From NCBI GenBank assembly GCA_025057695.1, contig JANWVB010000008.1, forward strand, positions 1 through 25,244: DNA of 25,244 nt. Direction: 5' to 3'. Below the pieces are notes generated by a model. That model saw only the letters and a list, made by a program, of their open reading frames with translations. It had not been told where the DNA came from and searched no databases. Positions 14,572 to 21,442 of this stretch are shown one piece after another. A program made the translations under genes and the position numbers. How positions within the stretch are numbered: the first letter of the stretch is position 1; every line of letters begins with the position of its first letter. The DNA is from Patescibacteria group bacterium. GTDB lineage: Bacteria > Patescibacteriota > Microgenomatia > UBA8517.

Positions 14572-15339
14572 TTATTTATCCTTTGCATGCTTGCCCGGTT
14601 TTCTCCTTTGAACTATCAAACGATTTGAATACTTTCTTTTGCTTCTGGTTTTGCCGACAGCCTTTTTGCCCCACTTAGTTTTTGGGTATTTTAATCCAAC
14701 TCCACTTCTGCCTTCTCCACCGCCATGCGGATGAGCCGCTGGATGCATGGCAGTTCCCCTCACAGAAGGTCTAATACCCCTTCTTCTGCTAACGCCAGCT
14801 TTCCCAACAATCTCACTTCTTTTTTCTATATTGCCAACTTGACCCACTGTTGCATAACAATCTGATAAAAATTTTCTTACCTCAGTGGATGGAAGTTTGA
14901 CTAAAACATAATCCCCCTCTTTGCCCTGAACGACAGCCGCCGCTCCAGCTCCTTTTACAACTTGCCCTCCTTTGCCAGGTCGAATTTCAATGTTATGAAC
15001 TAAGGTGCCTATAGGTATTTTCCCTAAAGGCAAAGCGTTCCCAACCTCTATCGGAGCATCCGCAGATGCTAAGATACGTTGACCTATCGTCAAAGTCAAT
15101 GGCGCTAAAATATATCTTCTTTCTCCATCTTCATACAAAACTCTTGCTATATTTGCATTTCTATTTGGATCATACTCTATTGTTTCAACCCTTGCCCATA
15201 TATCACGTTTATCTCGCTTAAAATCAACTTTGCGCAAGAATCTCTTATGTCTACCACCTTGATGACGCACTGTTAACCTCCCAGAGGAATTTCTGCCAGA
15301 TTTTTTTGCCAGTATAGTTTTTAAAGACTTCATAAACAT
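14572..15339 (-). CDS. rplB: 50S ribosomal protein L2 (uL2), short N-terminus
   Basis: 255 residues from ATG at 15339 (ATG at 15333 also possible; a TTG at 15360 would overlap rplW). The core is typical: KSGRNSSGRLTVRHQGGRHK, DFKRDK, EYDPNRNANIARVLYEDGER, and the peptidyl-transferase-region motif HPHGGGEGRSG, whose first histidine is the critical one. The N-terminal 25-30 residues that precede SGRN in most bacteria (the KPTSPGRR segment) are absent, and rplW ends immediately upstream, so no hidden start can restore them. L2 is needed for subunit association and peptidyl transfer. Confidence 0.95.
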   Translation of the reverse strand: MFMKSLKTILAKKSGRNSSGRLTVRHQGGRHKRFLRKVDFKRDKRDIWARVETIEYDPNRNANIARVLYEDGERRYILAPLTLTIGQRILASADAPIEVGNALPLGKIPIGTLVHNIEIRPGKGGQVVKGAGAAAVVQGKEGDYVLVKLPSTEVRKFLSDCYATVGQVGNIEKRSEIVGKAGVSRRRGIRPSVRGTAMHPAAHPHGGGEGRSGVGLKYPKTKWGKKAVGKTRSKRKYSNRLIVQRRKPGKHAKDK

Positions 15340-15340
15340 T

Positions 15341-15619
15341 TTACTTATTTTCCACCTCAAACAAATCTATTGATTCACCTTCCTTTAAACTAACAATTAC
15401 CTTTTTGGTTGCAGGAGTAATTTGTCTCTGCCCCCGGTGAGTTCTTTTAACTTCTCTTTTTCTATTTGCGGTCGCAATTTTAGTAACATGGACATTAAAT
15501 GCATCTTGAATAAGCAATCGAATTTGGTGTTTTGTTAAACTACGCTTAACCAAAAAAGTATATTTGCCATCTTTTGCACTACTTAAGCCTTTTTCGGTAA
15601 TTACTGGTTTAATATACAT
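15341..15619 (-). CDS. rplW: 50S ribosomal protein L23 (uL23)
   Basis: 92 residues from ATG at 15619. GTG at 15628 is also plausible because it overlaps the rplD TGA (GTGA). The core has IKPVITEKGLSSAKDGKYTF, HQIRLLIQDAFNVHVTKIAT, and the GQRQITPATKKVIVSL loop end. L23 is the docking site of SRP and trigger factor at the tunnel exit. It lies in the standard rplD-rplW-rplB order. Confidence 0.95.
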   Translation of the reverse strand: MYIKPVITEKGLSSAKDGKYTFLVKRSLTKHQIRLLIQDAFNVHVTKIATANRKREVKRTHRGQRQITPATKKVIVSLKEGESIDLFEVENK

Positions 15620-15624
15620 GTTGT

Positions 15625-16338
15625 TCACTTTTTATTTCTTAATTTTTTCGAATTGCTAACTTTTTTCACATCACCATGAGAAACATTCTTTTGATCAGCA
15701 TTCTTTTGGGATTTTTTAGTTTTCGCATTTTTATCAGATTCGTCTTTTTTAGCAACAACAACCAAACTATTTTTCAAAATTGCATAAGCGTTCACATCTT
15801 TTGATAAAACAAAAAAAACATCAGGAAGATTTCTAAATATTCTGATAAAAGACTTGTCAAGCTCTTCTATCACAAAGAGTATAGACTTGGTATTCTTATT
15901 ATCCTGTCTTAATTTCTTAACCAAACCAGCCAATTGTTTAGTCTTAGACAAGGAATAAAGGTTTGAAACTGTAACTAATTTGCCAAGAGCCATCTTAAAT
16001 TTATATGCCGATTCTAAAGCCTTTAATCTCATTGCTTTTGGCAATAAAAGAACCTTTTTAACATTGTCAGGACCATGAGCAATGCCACCACCTACAAAAA
16101 TTGGCGCAGAAACACTTCCATGCCTTGCATTGCCAGTGCCTTTTTGTCTGTAAATCTTTCTTGTGGATGCCTTAACTTCTCCTCTGCCTTTAGTCTTAGA
16201 TAAAGGCTTATAAGATCGATCTTTATAAACATGCATTGCCTGAGACAACAAATTCACATTAGGCTCGCCATTCCACAATAATGGTACGTCAATTTCACTT
16301 TTTTCTAGAGTTTTAGCATCATACTGAAATAATTTCAT
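15625..16338 (-). CDS. rplD: 50S ribosomal protein L4 (uL4) with Lys/Asn/Ser tail
   Basis: 237 residues. The tunnel-loop segment KTKGRGEVKASTRKIYRQKGTG then ARHGSVSAPIFVGGGIAHGP is conserved. The globular part continues to about residue 195 (LPDVFFVLSKDVNAYAIL). The last 40 residues are a low-complexity Lys/Asn/Ser/Asp tail beyond the usual end. In E. coli L4 also represses the S10 operon; whether it acts on the leader upstream of rplC here is unknown. Confidence 0.95.
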   Translation of the reverse strand: MKLFQYDAKTLEKSEIDVPLLWNGEPNVNLLSQAMHVYKDRSYKPLSKTKGRGEVKASTRKIYRQKGTGNARHGSVSAPIFVGGGIAHGPDNVKKVLLLPKAMRLKALESAYKFKMALGKLVTVSNLYSLSKTKQLAGLVKKLRQDNKNTKSILFVIEELDKSFIRIFRNLPDVFFVLSKDVNAYAILKNSLVVVAKKDESDKNAKTKKSQKNADQKNVSHGDVKKVSNSKKLRNKK

Positions 16339-16380
16339 AATCGCGTTATCTTAGACTCTTTATTTAGATTTTAAAGATTT

Positions 16381-17058
16381 CTAGTTTTTCTTAGACTCTT
16401 CACTATTTTCTGATTCAGAAACTTTACCAACTCCAACTTTTTTTATTAAAACAAAACTACCTTTTGTACCAGGTAAGGAACCAGAAACCCAAATTTCGTT
16501 AGACTCAGGCAAAATATTTACAATTTCTAAATTTCTGATAGTAACTCTTTCACTCCCAAGTCTCCCAGCCATTCTTTTGCCTTTTAGAACTCTACCGGGA
16601 GTAGTGCCTTGTCCTATAGAACCAGGAGCGCGATGTCTGTCAGACTGTCCATGAGTTTTAGGTCCACCTGCAAAACCCCACCTTTTTACGCCACCTGCAA
16701 AACCTTTGCCTTTTGAGACACCTGTCACTGCCACAATATCTCCTTTCTTAAATATTTTTTCAACTTGTATCTTGTCACCAACAGCAAAACCGGGATCGGA
16801 TTCACTAACCACCTCTCTCAAAAATTTAGGACCAGTTTTCGCATCTTTAATAACATCCTTGAGTTGACCAAGAACTGGTTTGGAAATATTTTTAACCTTT
16901 TTCTTGCCACAACCTAACTGAACAATGTATTTGCCATTCACATTATCTATGCGTGTAGCAACGCAGGTGTCAGCCTTCACCACAGTAAAAGAAATCCTTT
17001 TACCTTCCAAAAAGGTCTGACTCATTTTATCTTTTATGCCAATTAGAGCACTTAACAT
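16381..17058 (-). CDS. rplC: 50S ribosomal protein L3 (uL3)
   Basis: 225 residues. It starts LSALIGIKDKMSQTF, has GVSKGKGFAGGVKRWGFAGG, and the diagnostic HRAPGSIGQGTTPGRVLKGK with the conserved methylatable Gln in GSIGQ and then MAGRLG. The C-terminal 15 residues are Ser/Glu/Lys-rich. It is the first gene of the long ribosomal run, because rpsJ, its normal predecessor, is about 2.7 kb away. A promoter and structured leader lie immediately upstream. Confidence 0.97.
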   Translation of the reverse strand: MLSALIGIKDKMSQTFLEGKRISFTVVKADTCVATRIDNVNGKYIVQLGCGKKKVKNISKPVLGQLKDVIKDAKTGPKFLREVVSESDPGFAVGDKIQVEKIFKKGDIVAVTGVSKGKGFAGGVKRWGFAGGPKTHGQSDRHRAPGSIGQGTTPGRVLKGKRMAGRLGSERVTIRNLEIVNILPESNEIWVSGSLPGTKGSFVLIKKVGVGKVSESENSEESKKN

Positions 17059-17161
17059 GTTAAAAATTTAAACATAAAAAAAGGCGCCTGAAGCGCCCAC
17101 TTAAAAGGCAAATCCGGCTAAACTTACGTGAAGCTTGAGATACGAACCAACATCACGATTG
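17059..17161 (-). promoter_or_regulatory. rplC leader with terminator-like hairpin (candidate attenuator)
   Basis: Downstream of the promoter at 17168-17197 the minus-strand RNA runs about 100 bases before the rplC ATG. Its 3' half contains GGCGC-TTCAG-GCGCC (17083-17097) followed by seven or eight T (17075-17082), the form of an intrinsic terminator, about 17 bases before the start codon. The 5' half contains CGTGA and TCACG as a further possible stem, and a GCC that could compete for the terminator arm. I infer transcription attenuation, possibly by a ribosomal protein. Confidence 0.6.
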
Positions 17162-17167
17162 TTAGGA

Positions 17168-17197
17168 ATTATAACAAATTCAAATCATTTCTTGCAA
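17168..17197 (-). promoter_or_regulatory. Sigma70-type promoter for the rplC operon
   Basis: The minus strand reads TTGCAA (17192-17197), 18 bases, then TATAAT (17168-17173). The -10 is perfect and the -35 matches TTGACA at 4 of 6. It lies right after the glycosyltransferase stop, where a promoter is needed because rpsJ and the str genes are separated from rplC. Confidence 0.7.
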
Positions 17198-17198
17198 G

Positions 17199-18263
17199 CT
17201 ATGCGCGCATAATTCTTCGGCTTGGACTTGTCCAAGCGCCATAAACTTCTGCAAAAAAAGTTAAATACAAAGCTTTGATAGTTGTGTATATGTTTAAATA
17301 TTGCAACAGCCAAAGGAAAGGACTTAATAAAAGTACGGCAAATGATCTTGTTGTCAAAAAATGCATAATTCCCATTCCTATAAAAATCCACATATCTAAG
17401 AATATAGACAAAAACAAAGGATCTAACAAATTTATCGTTCCAAAAAACTTATAATAGGCAATTACTGCTGGGATTATTATTAAAATAAGAAATATATGCA
17501 ACATATCCACCAAAATTAACGCAACTACAGAAATATCAAGTCCCTTTAATTTTGATGGGACTTTGTGCTTCATCATAGTTTGATATTGCCCTATCTGCCA
17601 TCTTGTAAGTTGTTTTATGTAATCGCGCAAATTATCAGGGTCTTGAGTCACAACCTTAGCTTCATAAGCATACAATATTCTTCCTAACTTTTTCCTATGC
17701 ACTTGATATGTCATATCAAAATCTTCGATAAATATTTTTGGATCAAGTCTAATTTTCATCAAAACACTTGTCTTATAAACGGTCGCAGTGCCTGGAGCTA
17801 TGGATATGGCATTAAAATGAGATAATATGTTCTTAAACAAATTTTGCCAAACAAAATAAGCTAAACTCCGGTAGTAAACAAATATATTGGCTTCATCTTG
17901 AGTTAAAACTTGCCCACAAACACATGCAACATTTTTGTTTTTTTTAAATTTTTCAAAAATATAGTTAAAAAAATTATCACAAGGATAAGTGTCCGCATCT
18001 AAAATCATCACATATTCATATCTTGCAAAAATTTTGAAATGCTTAAGTCCATTTTCTATCCCCAAAGTTTTTCCACTGCGAATTTTGTTGCGCAAAACAT
18101 TAACATTAAAAGATCTTGCAATTTCTTCAGTTGCATCCGTTGACTGATCAGATATAACATAAACATCTGAATAAGGAACTTGTTTGACCAAACAAGCAAG
18201 AGTATTAGGAAGAACTTTTTCTTCATTATAGGCTGGTATCAATACCGCTAATTTTCTTTTCAT
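17199..18263 (-). CDS. Membrane glycosyltransferase, family 2 (processive type)
   Basis: 354 residues from ATG at 18263; an ATG seven codons upstream is less likely because its reading would overlap the best -10 hexamer. The GT-A fold shows VLIPAYNEE (about 7-15), the metal-binding DAD (D89-D91), ED (E180-D181) and Q-x-x-RW (Q218, R221, W222), the set found in processive beta-glycan synthases such as cellulose, hyaluronan and poly-N-acetylglucosamine synthases. Several transmembrane segments follow from about residue 243. It probably extends a surface polysaccharide from a nucleotide sugar. The divergent neighbour is a polysaccharide deacetylase, resembling the IcaA/PgaC plus IcaB/PgaB pairing, but the product is not proven. 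Confidence 0.85.
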   Translation of the reverse strand: MKRKLAVLIPAYNEEKVLPNTLACLVKQVPYSDVYVISDQSTDATEEIARSFNVNVLRNKIRSGKTLGIENGLKHFKIFARYEYVMILDADTYPCDNFFNYIFEKFKKNKNVACVCGQVLTQDEANIFVYYRSLAYFVWQNLFKNILSHFNAISIAPGTATVYKTSVLMKIRLDPKIFIEDFDMTYQVHRKKLGRILYAYEAKVVTQDPDNLRDYIKQLTRWQIGQYQTMMKHKVPSKLKGLDISVVALILVDMLHIFLILIIIPAVIAYYKFFGTINLLDPLFLSIFLDMWIFIGMGIMHFLTTRSFAVLLLSPFLWLLQYLNIYTTIKALYLTFFAEVYGAWTSPSRRIMRA

Positions 18264-18272
18264 TGTGTGTAA

Positions 18273-18278
18273 ATTATA
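18273..18278 (-). promoter_or_regulatory. -10 element for the glycosyltransferase
   Basis: Minus-strand TATAAT ends 9 bases before the ATG at 18263, so transcription would begin within a few bases of the start codon. I see no convincing -35 hexamer at 16-18 bases, so confidence is limited. Confidence 0.4.
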
Positions 18279-18335
18279 AAACATTATGGGACTTTATCCT
18301 ACTCCAACGCTCCTCCTATAACACTAAATCGAATC

Positions 18336-18363
18336 TTGAAAATTACCATCCTATAGGTATAAT
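18336..18363 (+). promoter_or_regulatory. Promoter for the deacetylase, leaderless type
   Basis: TTGAAA (18336-18341), 16 bases, TATAAT (18358-18363), then only 7 bases to the ATG at 18371. The start point would be at or next to the first base of the ATG, predicting a leaderless mRNA. No Shine-Dalgarno sequence could fit. Confidence 0.7.
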
Positions 18364-18370
18364 ATCCTAG

Positions 18371-19609
18371 ATGAGATATTCTAATGTTAAAACTCAATTA
18401 AATATTCTTTTCATCTTTGCTTTTCTTTCACTAACATTGTTTGCCCTAGCAAAGCCTAGCGCTACTTATTCATCAGACACACTAATAAACACAAGCTTTG
18501 AAGAACAGGGAACAAGTGTTGAAAAAGCGTATGATTGGCAAGATTTTATGGGCGGATATACTAGAACAAATAATTCAAAAACAGGATCATGGGGAATCAC
18601 TTTAAGAAATTCATCTGATACTGGCTTTTCCGGAGCTTATCAACGTCTTGATCTAAACCAAACTTCAATAAAACCAGTTTTCATAGGTGGTTATGTAAAA
18701 GGCGAAAAAATCTCAAATACATCAAGCTGGTATGGCGCAAGTATTTATGCTGAAATACACCTTACTTCTGGCAAAGTAGTTTATTGGAATTCACTGAGTA
18801 ATACAGGAACGTTTGATTGGAGATGGATAGGATTTAACACAGGCATTCTTTCTGAAATTGACGCGCCAATCTCACACATATTCATAGTGCCAATTTTGGG
18901 AAATAGTAAAGGAACTGCCCACTTTGATGATCTAACCGCCATTGAACATACCTCCACAGAAGGAGCTGTCACTTTCATGTTTGATGACGGAGAGGCAACA
19001 ACTTATTCTGTTGCGTATCCTATACTGAAATCCAAAAACTGGCCCGGAGTTATAGGAGTTGTCACAAATTTCGTCGGCAATTCAGGTTTTATGAGAAGAG
19101 TCCAACTTACTGAACTGCAAAACAACGGTTGGGAAATAGTGTCACATTCAATTTCTCATAATGACTTAACTACCATGACAAATTCCCGCGCACAAAGAGA
19201 AATTGCTCTATCCAAAGAAAGACTGACTTCATGGGGTTTTAGAGTAAATAGCTTTGCTTTTCCGTACGGAGCCTATAACGCAAATCTTCTAGCTTTTGGT
19301 TCGTCTATTTATGCATCCATGAGACCATATGAAATAGGCGACAATCCCAAAGGTTCTTGGCCTTACCAAATTAGAGTGAGAAGTATAACAAACACTACAA
19401 CTCCCCAACAAGTCAAGAAATGGGCGGAAGAATCTAAAAACAAGGGTACATGGAACATATTTACATTTCATTCTTTAGACACGATTGAGGACGATGAGTA
19501 CAGAACAGACCCGAATACATTTGCGCAAATGGTCAATGAAGTTTACAACGTAAATATTCCTGTAGTTACTTATCAGGAAGGGTTGAACCGTTTTGCTCAA
19601 AAAAGATAA
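18371..19609 (+). CDS. Secreted polysaccharide deacetylase (NodB domain) with N-terminal beta-sandwich domain
   Basis: 412 residues. An N-terminal hydrophobic helix (about 10-28, ending near an A-x-A-like site) is a signal peptide or anchor. Residues 37-192 look like a jelly-roll carbohydrate-binding domain, with NTSFEE at the start and HFDDLTAIE at the end. The NodB domain follows: FDDG (D205, D206), H-S-I-S-H (H259, H263), FPYG (297-300) and a final FTFH (H367). This gives the catalytic Asp base, the Asp-His-His metal triad and the closing histidine, so an active enzyme is expected, removing acetyl groups from an extracellular glycan or peptidoglycan. It is one of only two complete plus-strand genes and faces away from the glycosyltransferase. 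Confidence 0.9.
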   Translation: MRYSNVKTQLNILFIFAFLSLTLFALAKPSATYSSDTLINTSFEEQGTSVEKAYDWQDFMGGYTRTNNSKTGSWGITLRNSSDTGFSGAYQRLDLNQTSIKPVFIGGYVKGEKISNTSSWYGASIYAEIHLTSGKVVYWNSLSNTGTFDWRWIGFNTGILSEIDAPISHIFIVPILGNSKGTAHFDDLTAIEHTSTEGAVTFMFDDGEATTYSVAYPILKSKNWPGVIGVVTNFVGNSGFMRRVQLTELQNNGWEIVSHSISHNDLTTMTNSRAQREIALSKERLTSWGFRVNSFAFPYGAYNANLLAFGSSIYASMRPYEIGDNPKGSWPYQIRVRSITNTTTPQQVKKWAEESKNKGTWNIFTFHSLDTIEDDEYRTDPNTFAQMVNEVYNVNIPVVTYQEGLNRFAQKR

Positions 19610-19681
19610 GAAAAAACTCTGCGTACTGTATAAAATTTTTTTTTAAAATAAAACAATACTTTTTTATCAAACAATTTCTTC

Positions 19682-19729
19682 ATCATTGAACCTTGCAAGC
19701 TTCAATGATTAAAAGATTATAAGCTTTTA
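19682..19729. terminator. Inverted repeats between convergent deacetylase and rpsJ (possible bidirectional terminator)
   Basis: ATCATTGAA (19682-19690) and TTCAATGAT (19701-19709) form a perfect 9-base stem with a 10-base loop. Immediately beside it TAAAAG (19710-19715) and CTTTTA (19724-19729) form a second 6-base stem. They lie in the 120-base gap between convergent genes, where terminators are expected, but no strong T-run follows either hairpin directly. A run of nine T on the plus strand (about 19637-19645) occurs earlier without a clear GC stem. Confidence 0.4.
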
Positions 19730-20041
19730 TTACATTTTAATCTCAACAGAAACACCGGCAGGAAGATCAAGATTTGAAAGCGAATCAATAGTACGCGGAT
19801 TTGGATCCAGTATATCAATCAACCTCTTGTGTACTAATAATTCAAAATGCTCTTGCGCATCTTTGTCAGTAAATGGAGAAGCTAAAACAGGATAGACAGA
19901 TCTTTTAGTTGGTAGGGGAATTGGACCAGATATTTTGGCGCCAGTTGCTATAGCGGCATCTATAATCTTGGCAACAGCATCATCAATAACTCTATGATCA
20001 TAACTTTTTAACTTTACACGTATTCTTCCTAAAGCCGCCAT
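19730..20041 (-). CDS. rpsJ: 30S ribosomal protein S10 (uS10)
   Basis: 103 residues from ATG at 20041; upstream residues in the same frame are not conserved. Diagnostic segments are RIRVKLKSYDHRVIDDAVAK, GPIPLPTKRSVYPVL, HFELLVHKRLIDIL and the C-terminal DLPAGVSVEIKM. S10 joins the 30S head and in other bacteria also serves as NusE in antitermination. It is the normal first gene of the S10 operon but here is attached to the str genes and cut off from rplC by the polysaccharide genes. It lies 53 bases past tuf, after an intrinsic terminator, so it depends on read-through or a weak local promoter. Confidence 0.97.
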   Translation of the reverse strand: MAALGRIRVKLKSYDHRVIDDAVAKIIDAAIATGAKISGPIPLPTKRSVYPVLASPFTDKDAQEHFELLVHKRLIDILDPNPRTIDSLSNLDLPAGVSVEIKM

Positions 20042-20070
20042 AGTTTTAAATGTGCAATAGAAACGGAAGC

Positions 20071-20100
20071 AAAAAAAAGCTTGAAAACTATAAATCAAGC
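20071..20100 (-). terminator. Intrinsic terminator of tuf
   Basis: On the minus strand GCTTGA and TCAAGC form a perfect 6-base stem (arms 20095-20100 and 20079-20084) with a 10-base loop, followed by eight T (20071-20078). The first arm includes the tuf TGA stop. The T-tract is strong while the stem is modest, so partial read-through into rpsJ is likely. Confidence 0.6.
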
Positions 20101-21294
20101 AATAATTTTCGTTATTACTCCTGCGCCTACAGTACTTCCACCTTCACGAATAGCAAAACGCAATTGTTCTTCCATTGCTACAGGAACAATAAGCTTTACT
20201 TTCATTCTTGCATTATCTCCTGGCATTACCATCTCAATTCCCTCAGGCAAAGTCACTTCACCAGTAACATCTGCTGTACGAATAAAGAATTGAGGTTTAT
20301 AACCTGAAAAGAATGGTGTGTGCCTACCACCTTCCTCTTTGGAAAGAATATAAACTTCTGCCTCAAATTCTGTGTGAGGAGTAATAGTTCCTGGAGCTGC
20401 CAAAACTTGACCTCTTTCTACTTCATTTTTGTCAATTCCTCTTAACAAAACACCAACATTATCTCCAGCCACAGTCTCATCTAGAGTCTTCCTAAACATC
20501 TCAAGACCAGTGACAACCGTCTTTTTAGTCGGATTAAGCCCAACAATTTCTACTTCCTGACTTATGCTAAGCTTACCTCTTTCTACTCTTCCTGTAACAA
20601 CAGTACCACGCCCTTGTATAGAAAACACATCTTCAATAGGCATCAAAAACGGCTTGTCCACTTCACGAACTGGTTCGGGTATAAATTCGTCAACTGCCTT
20701 CATTAACTCTAAAATACCTTCTTCAGCCTTTTTGTCGCCTTCTAAAGCTTTAGTTGCGGAAACTCTAATAATAGGAGTTTTGTCTCCGGGATAACCATAT
20801 TTAGTTAAAACACTTCTAATTTCTTCTTCTACAAGCTGGATTAGCTCTTCGTCGTCAACTAAATCAATCTTATTAAGAGCCACCACAAGCGATGGCACAT
20901 TAACTTGTCTAGCCAAAATAATATGTTCTCGTGTTTGTGGCATCAACCCATCTGGCGCTGAAATAACCAATATAGCCCCATCCATTTGAGCGGCGCCTGT
21001 TATCATGTTTTTGATGTAATCTGCATGACCTGGAGCGTCTATATGCGCATAGTGCCTTTTGTCAGTAGAATATTCAACGTGAGTAATATTGATTGTAACG
21101 CCTCTTTGCTTTTCTTCCGGAGCATTGTCAATTTGATCAAAGGCGATAGGCTTGGTGTCATTGCCTGGTTGTCTTGATAATACAGTTGCAATAGCAGAAG
21201 TCAATGTAGTCTTGCCATGATCGACATGACCAATAGTGCCTATATTTACATGAGGCTTTTTTCTGTCAAATTTTTGCTTTGTATCACCTGCCAT
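20095..21294 (-). CDS. tuf: Elongation factor Tu
   Basis: 399 residues. It delivers aminoacyl-tRNA to the ribosome as a GTP complex. GTPase motifs are intact: P-loop GHVDHGKT, switch I with RGVTINITHVEY, G3 DAPGH, G4 NKID and G5 SATKAL. Domain 2 has GRGTVVTGRVERG and domain 3 has HTPFFSGYKPQFFIRT. The gene has a consensus promoter upstream and a terminator at its stop, so it is probably made largely as a separate abundant message. It follows fusA as in the classic str operon. Confidence 0.98.
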   Translation of the reverse strand: MAGDTKQKFDRKKPHVNIGTIGHVDHGKTTLTSAIATVLSRQPGNDTKPIAFDQIDNAPEEKQRGVTINITHVEYSTDKRHYAHIDAPGHADYIKNMITGAAQMDGAILVISAPDGLMPQTREHIILARQVNVPSLVVALNKIDLVDDEELIQLVEEEIRSVLTKYGYPGDKTPIIRVSATKALEGDKKAEEGILELMKAVDEFIPEPVREVDKPFLMPIEDVFSIQGRGTVVTGRVERGKLSISQEVEIVGLNPTKKTVVTGLEMFRKTLDETVAGDNVGVLLRGIDKNEVERGQVLAAPGTITPHTEFEAEVYILSKEEGGRHTPFFSGYKPQFFIRTADVTGEVTLPEGIEMVMPGDNARMKVKLIVPVAMEEQLRFAIREGGSTVGAGVITKIIA

Positions 21295-21381
21295 ATAATT
21301 TAAATGTAAAAACTTTAGATAGTTTAAATTGTTTGAAAATTTTTGTAAATAAGTAAATTTTTTTTAACCAAAACCGAAGGT

Positions 21382-21410
21382 ATTTTAAAAATCAGAAATT
21401 AACTTGTCAA
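21382..21410 (-). promoter_or_regulatory. Strong promoter for tuf
   Basis: Minus strand TTGACA (21405-21410, perfect), 17 bases, TAAAAT (21382-21387, 5 of 6). Transcription would start near 21375, giving an AT-rich leader of about 80 bases with no Shine-Dalgarno sequence before the ATG. It lies in the 135-base fusA-tuf gap. Confidence 0.8.
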
Positions 21411-21421
21411 TATACTAAATC

Positions 21422-21442
21422 AAACCAAACTAGTTTTGGTTT
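21422..21442 (-). repeat. Hairpin over the fusA stop codon
   Basis: AAACCAAA (21422-21429) and TTTGGTTT (21435-21442) are a perfect 8-base inverted repeat with a 5-base loop containing the fusA TAG. No long T-run follows on the minus strand, so termination would be weak. It may mark the fusA-tuf boundary. Confidence 0.4.

Noticed and set aside
15333..15360. GAGGTGG before rplB as a real Shine-Dalgarno sequence
   Set aside because: It encodes the end of L23 and sits 12 or more bases from the nearest ATG, so it is probably coincidental.
17120..17160. tRNA T-arm-like GGTTCGTATC in the rplC leader
   Set aside because: The stem has mismatches, the conserved A of the T-loop is a T, and no acceptor, D or anticodon arms can be built around it.
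18305..18320. Minus-strand GGAGGAG as a Shine-Dalgarno sequence
   Set aside because: The TTG that follows hits a stop codon within two codons, and the glycosyltransferase start is about 45 bases away.
20042..20070. Promoter for rpsJ after the tuf terminator
   Set aside because: The best match is TTGCTT-17-TTAAAA, 3 of 6 at each hexamer, no better than chance in AT-rich DNA.
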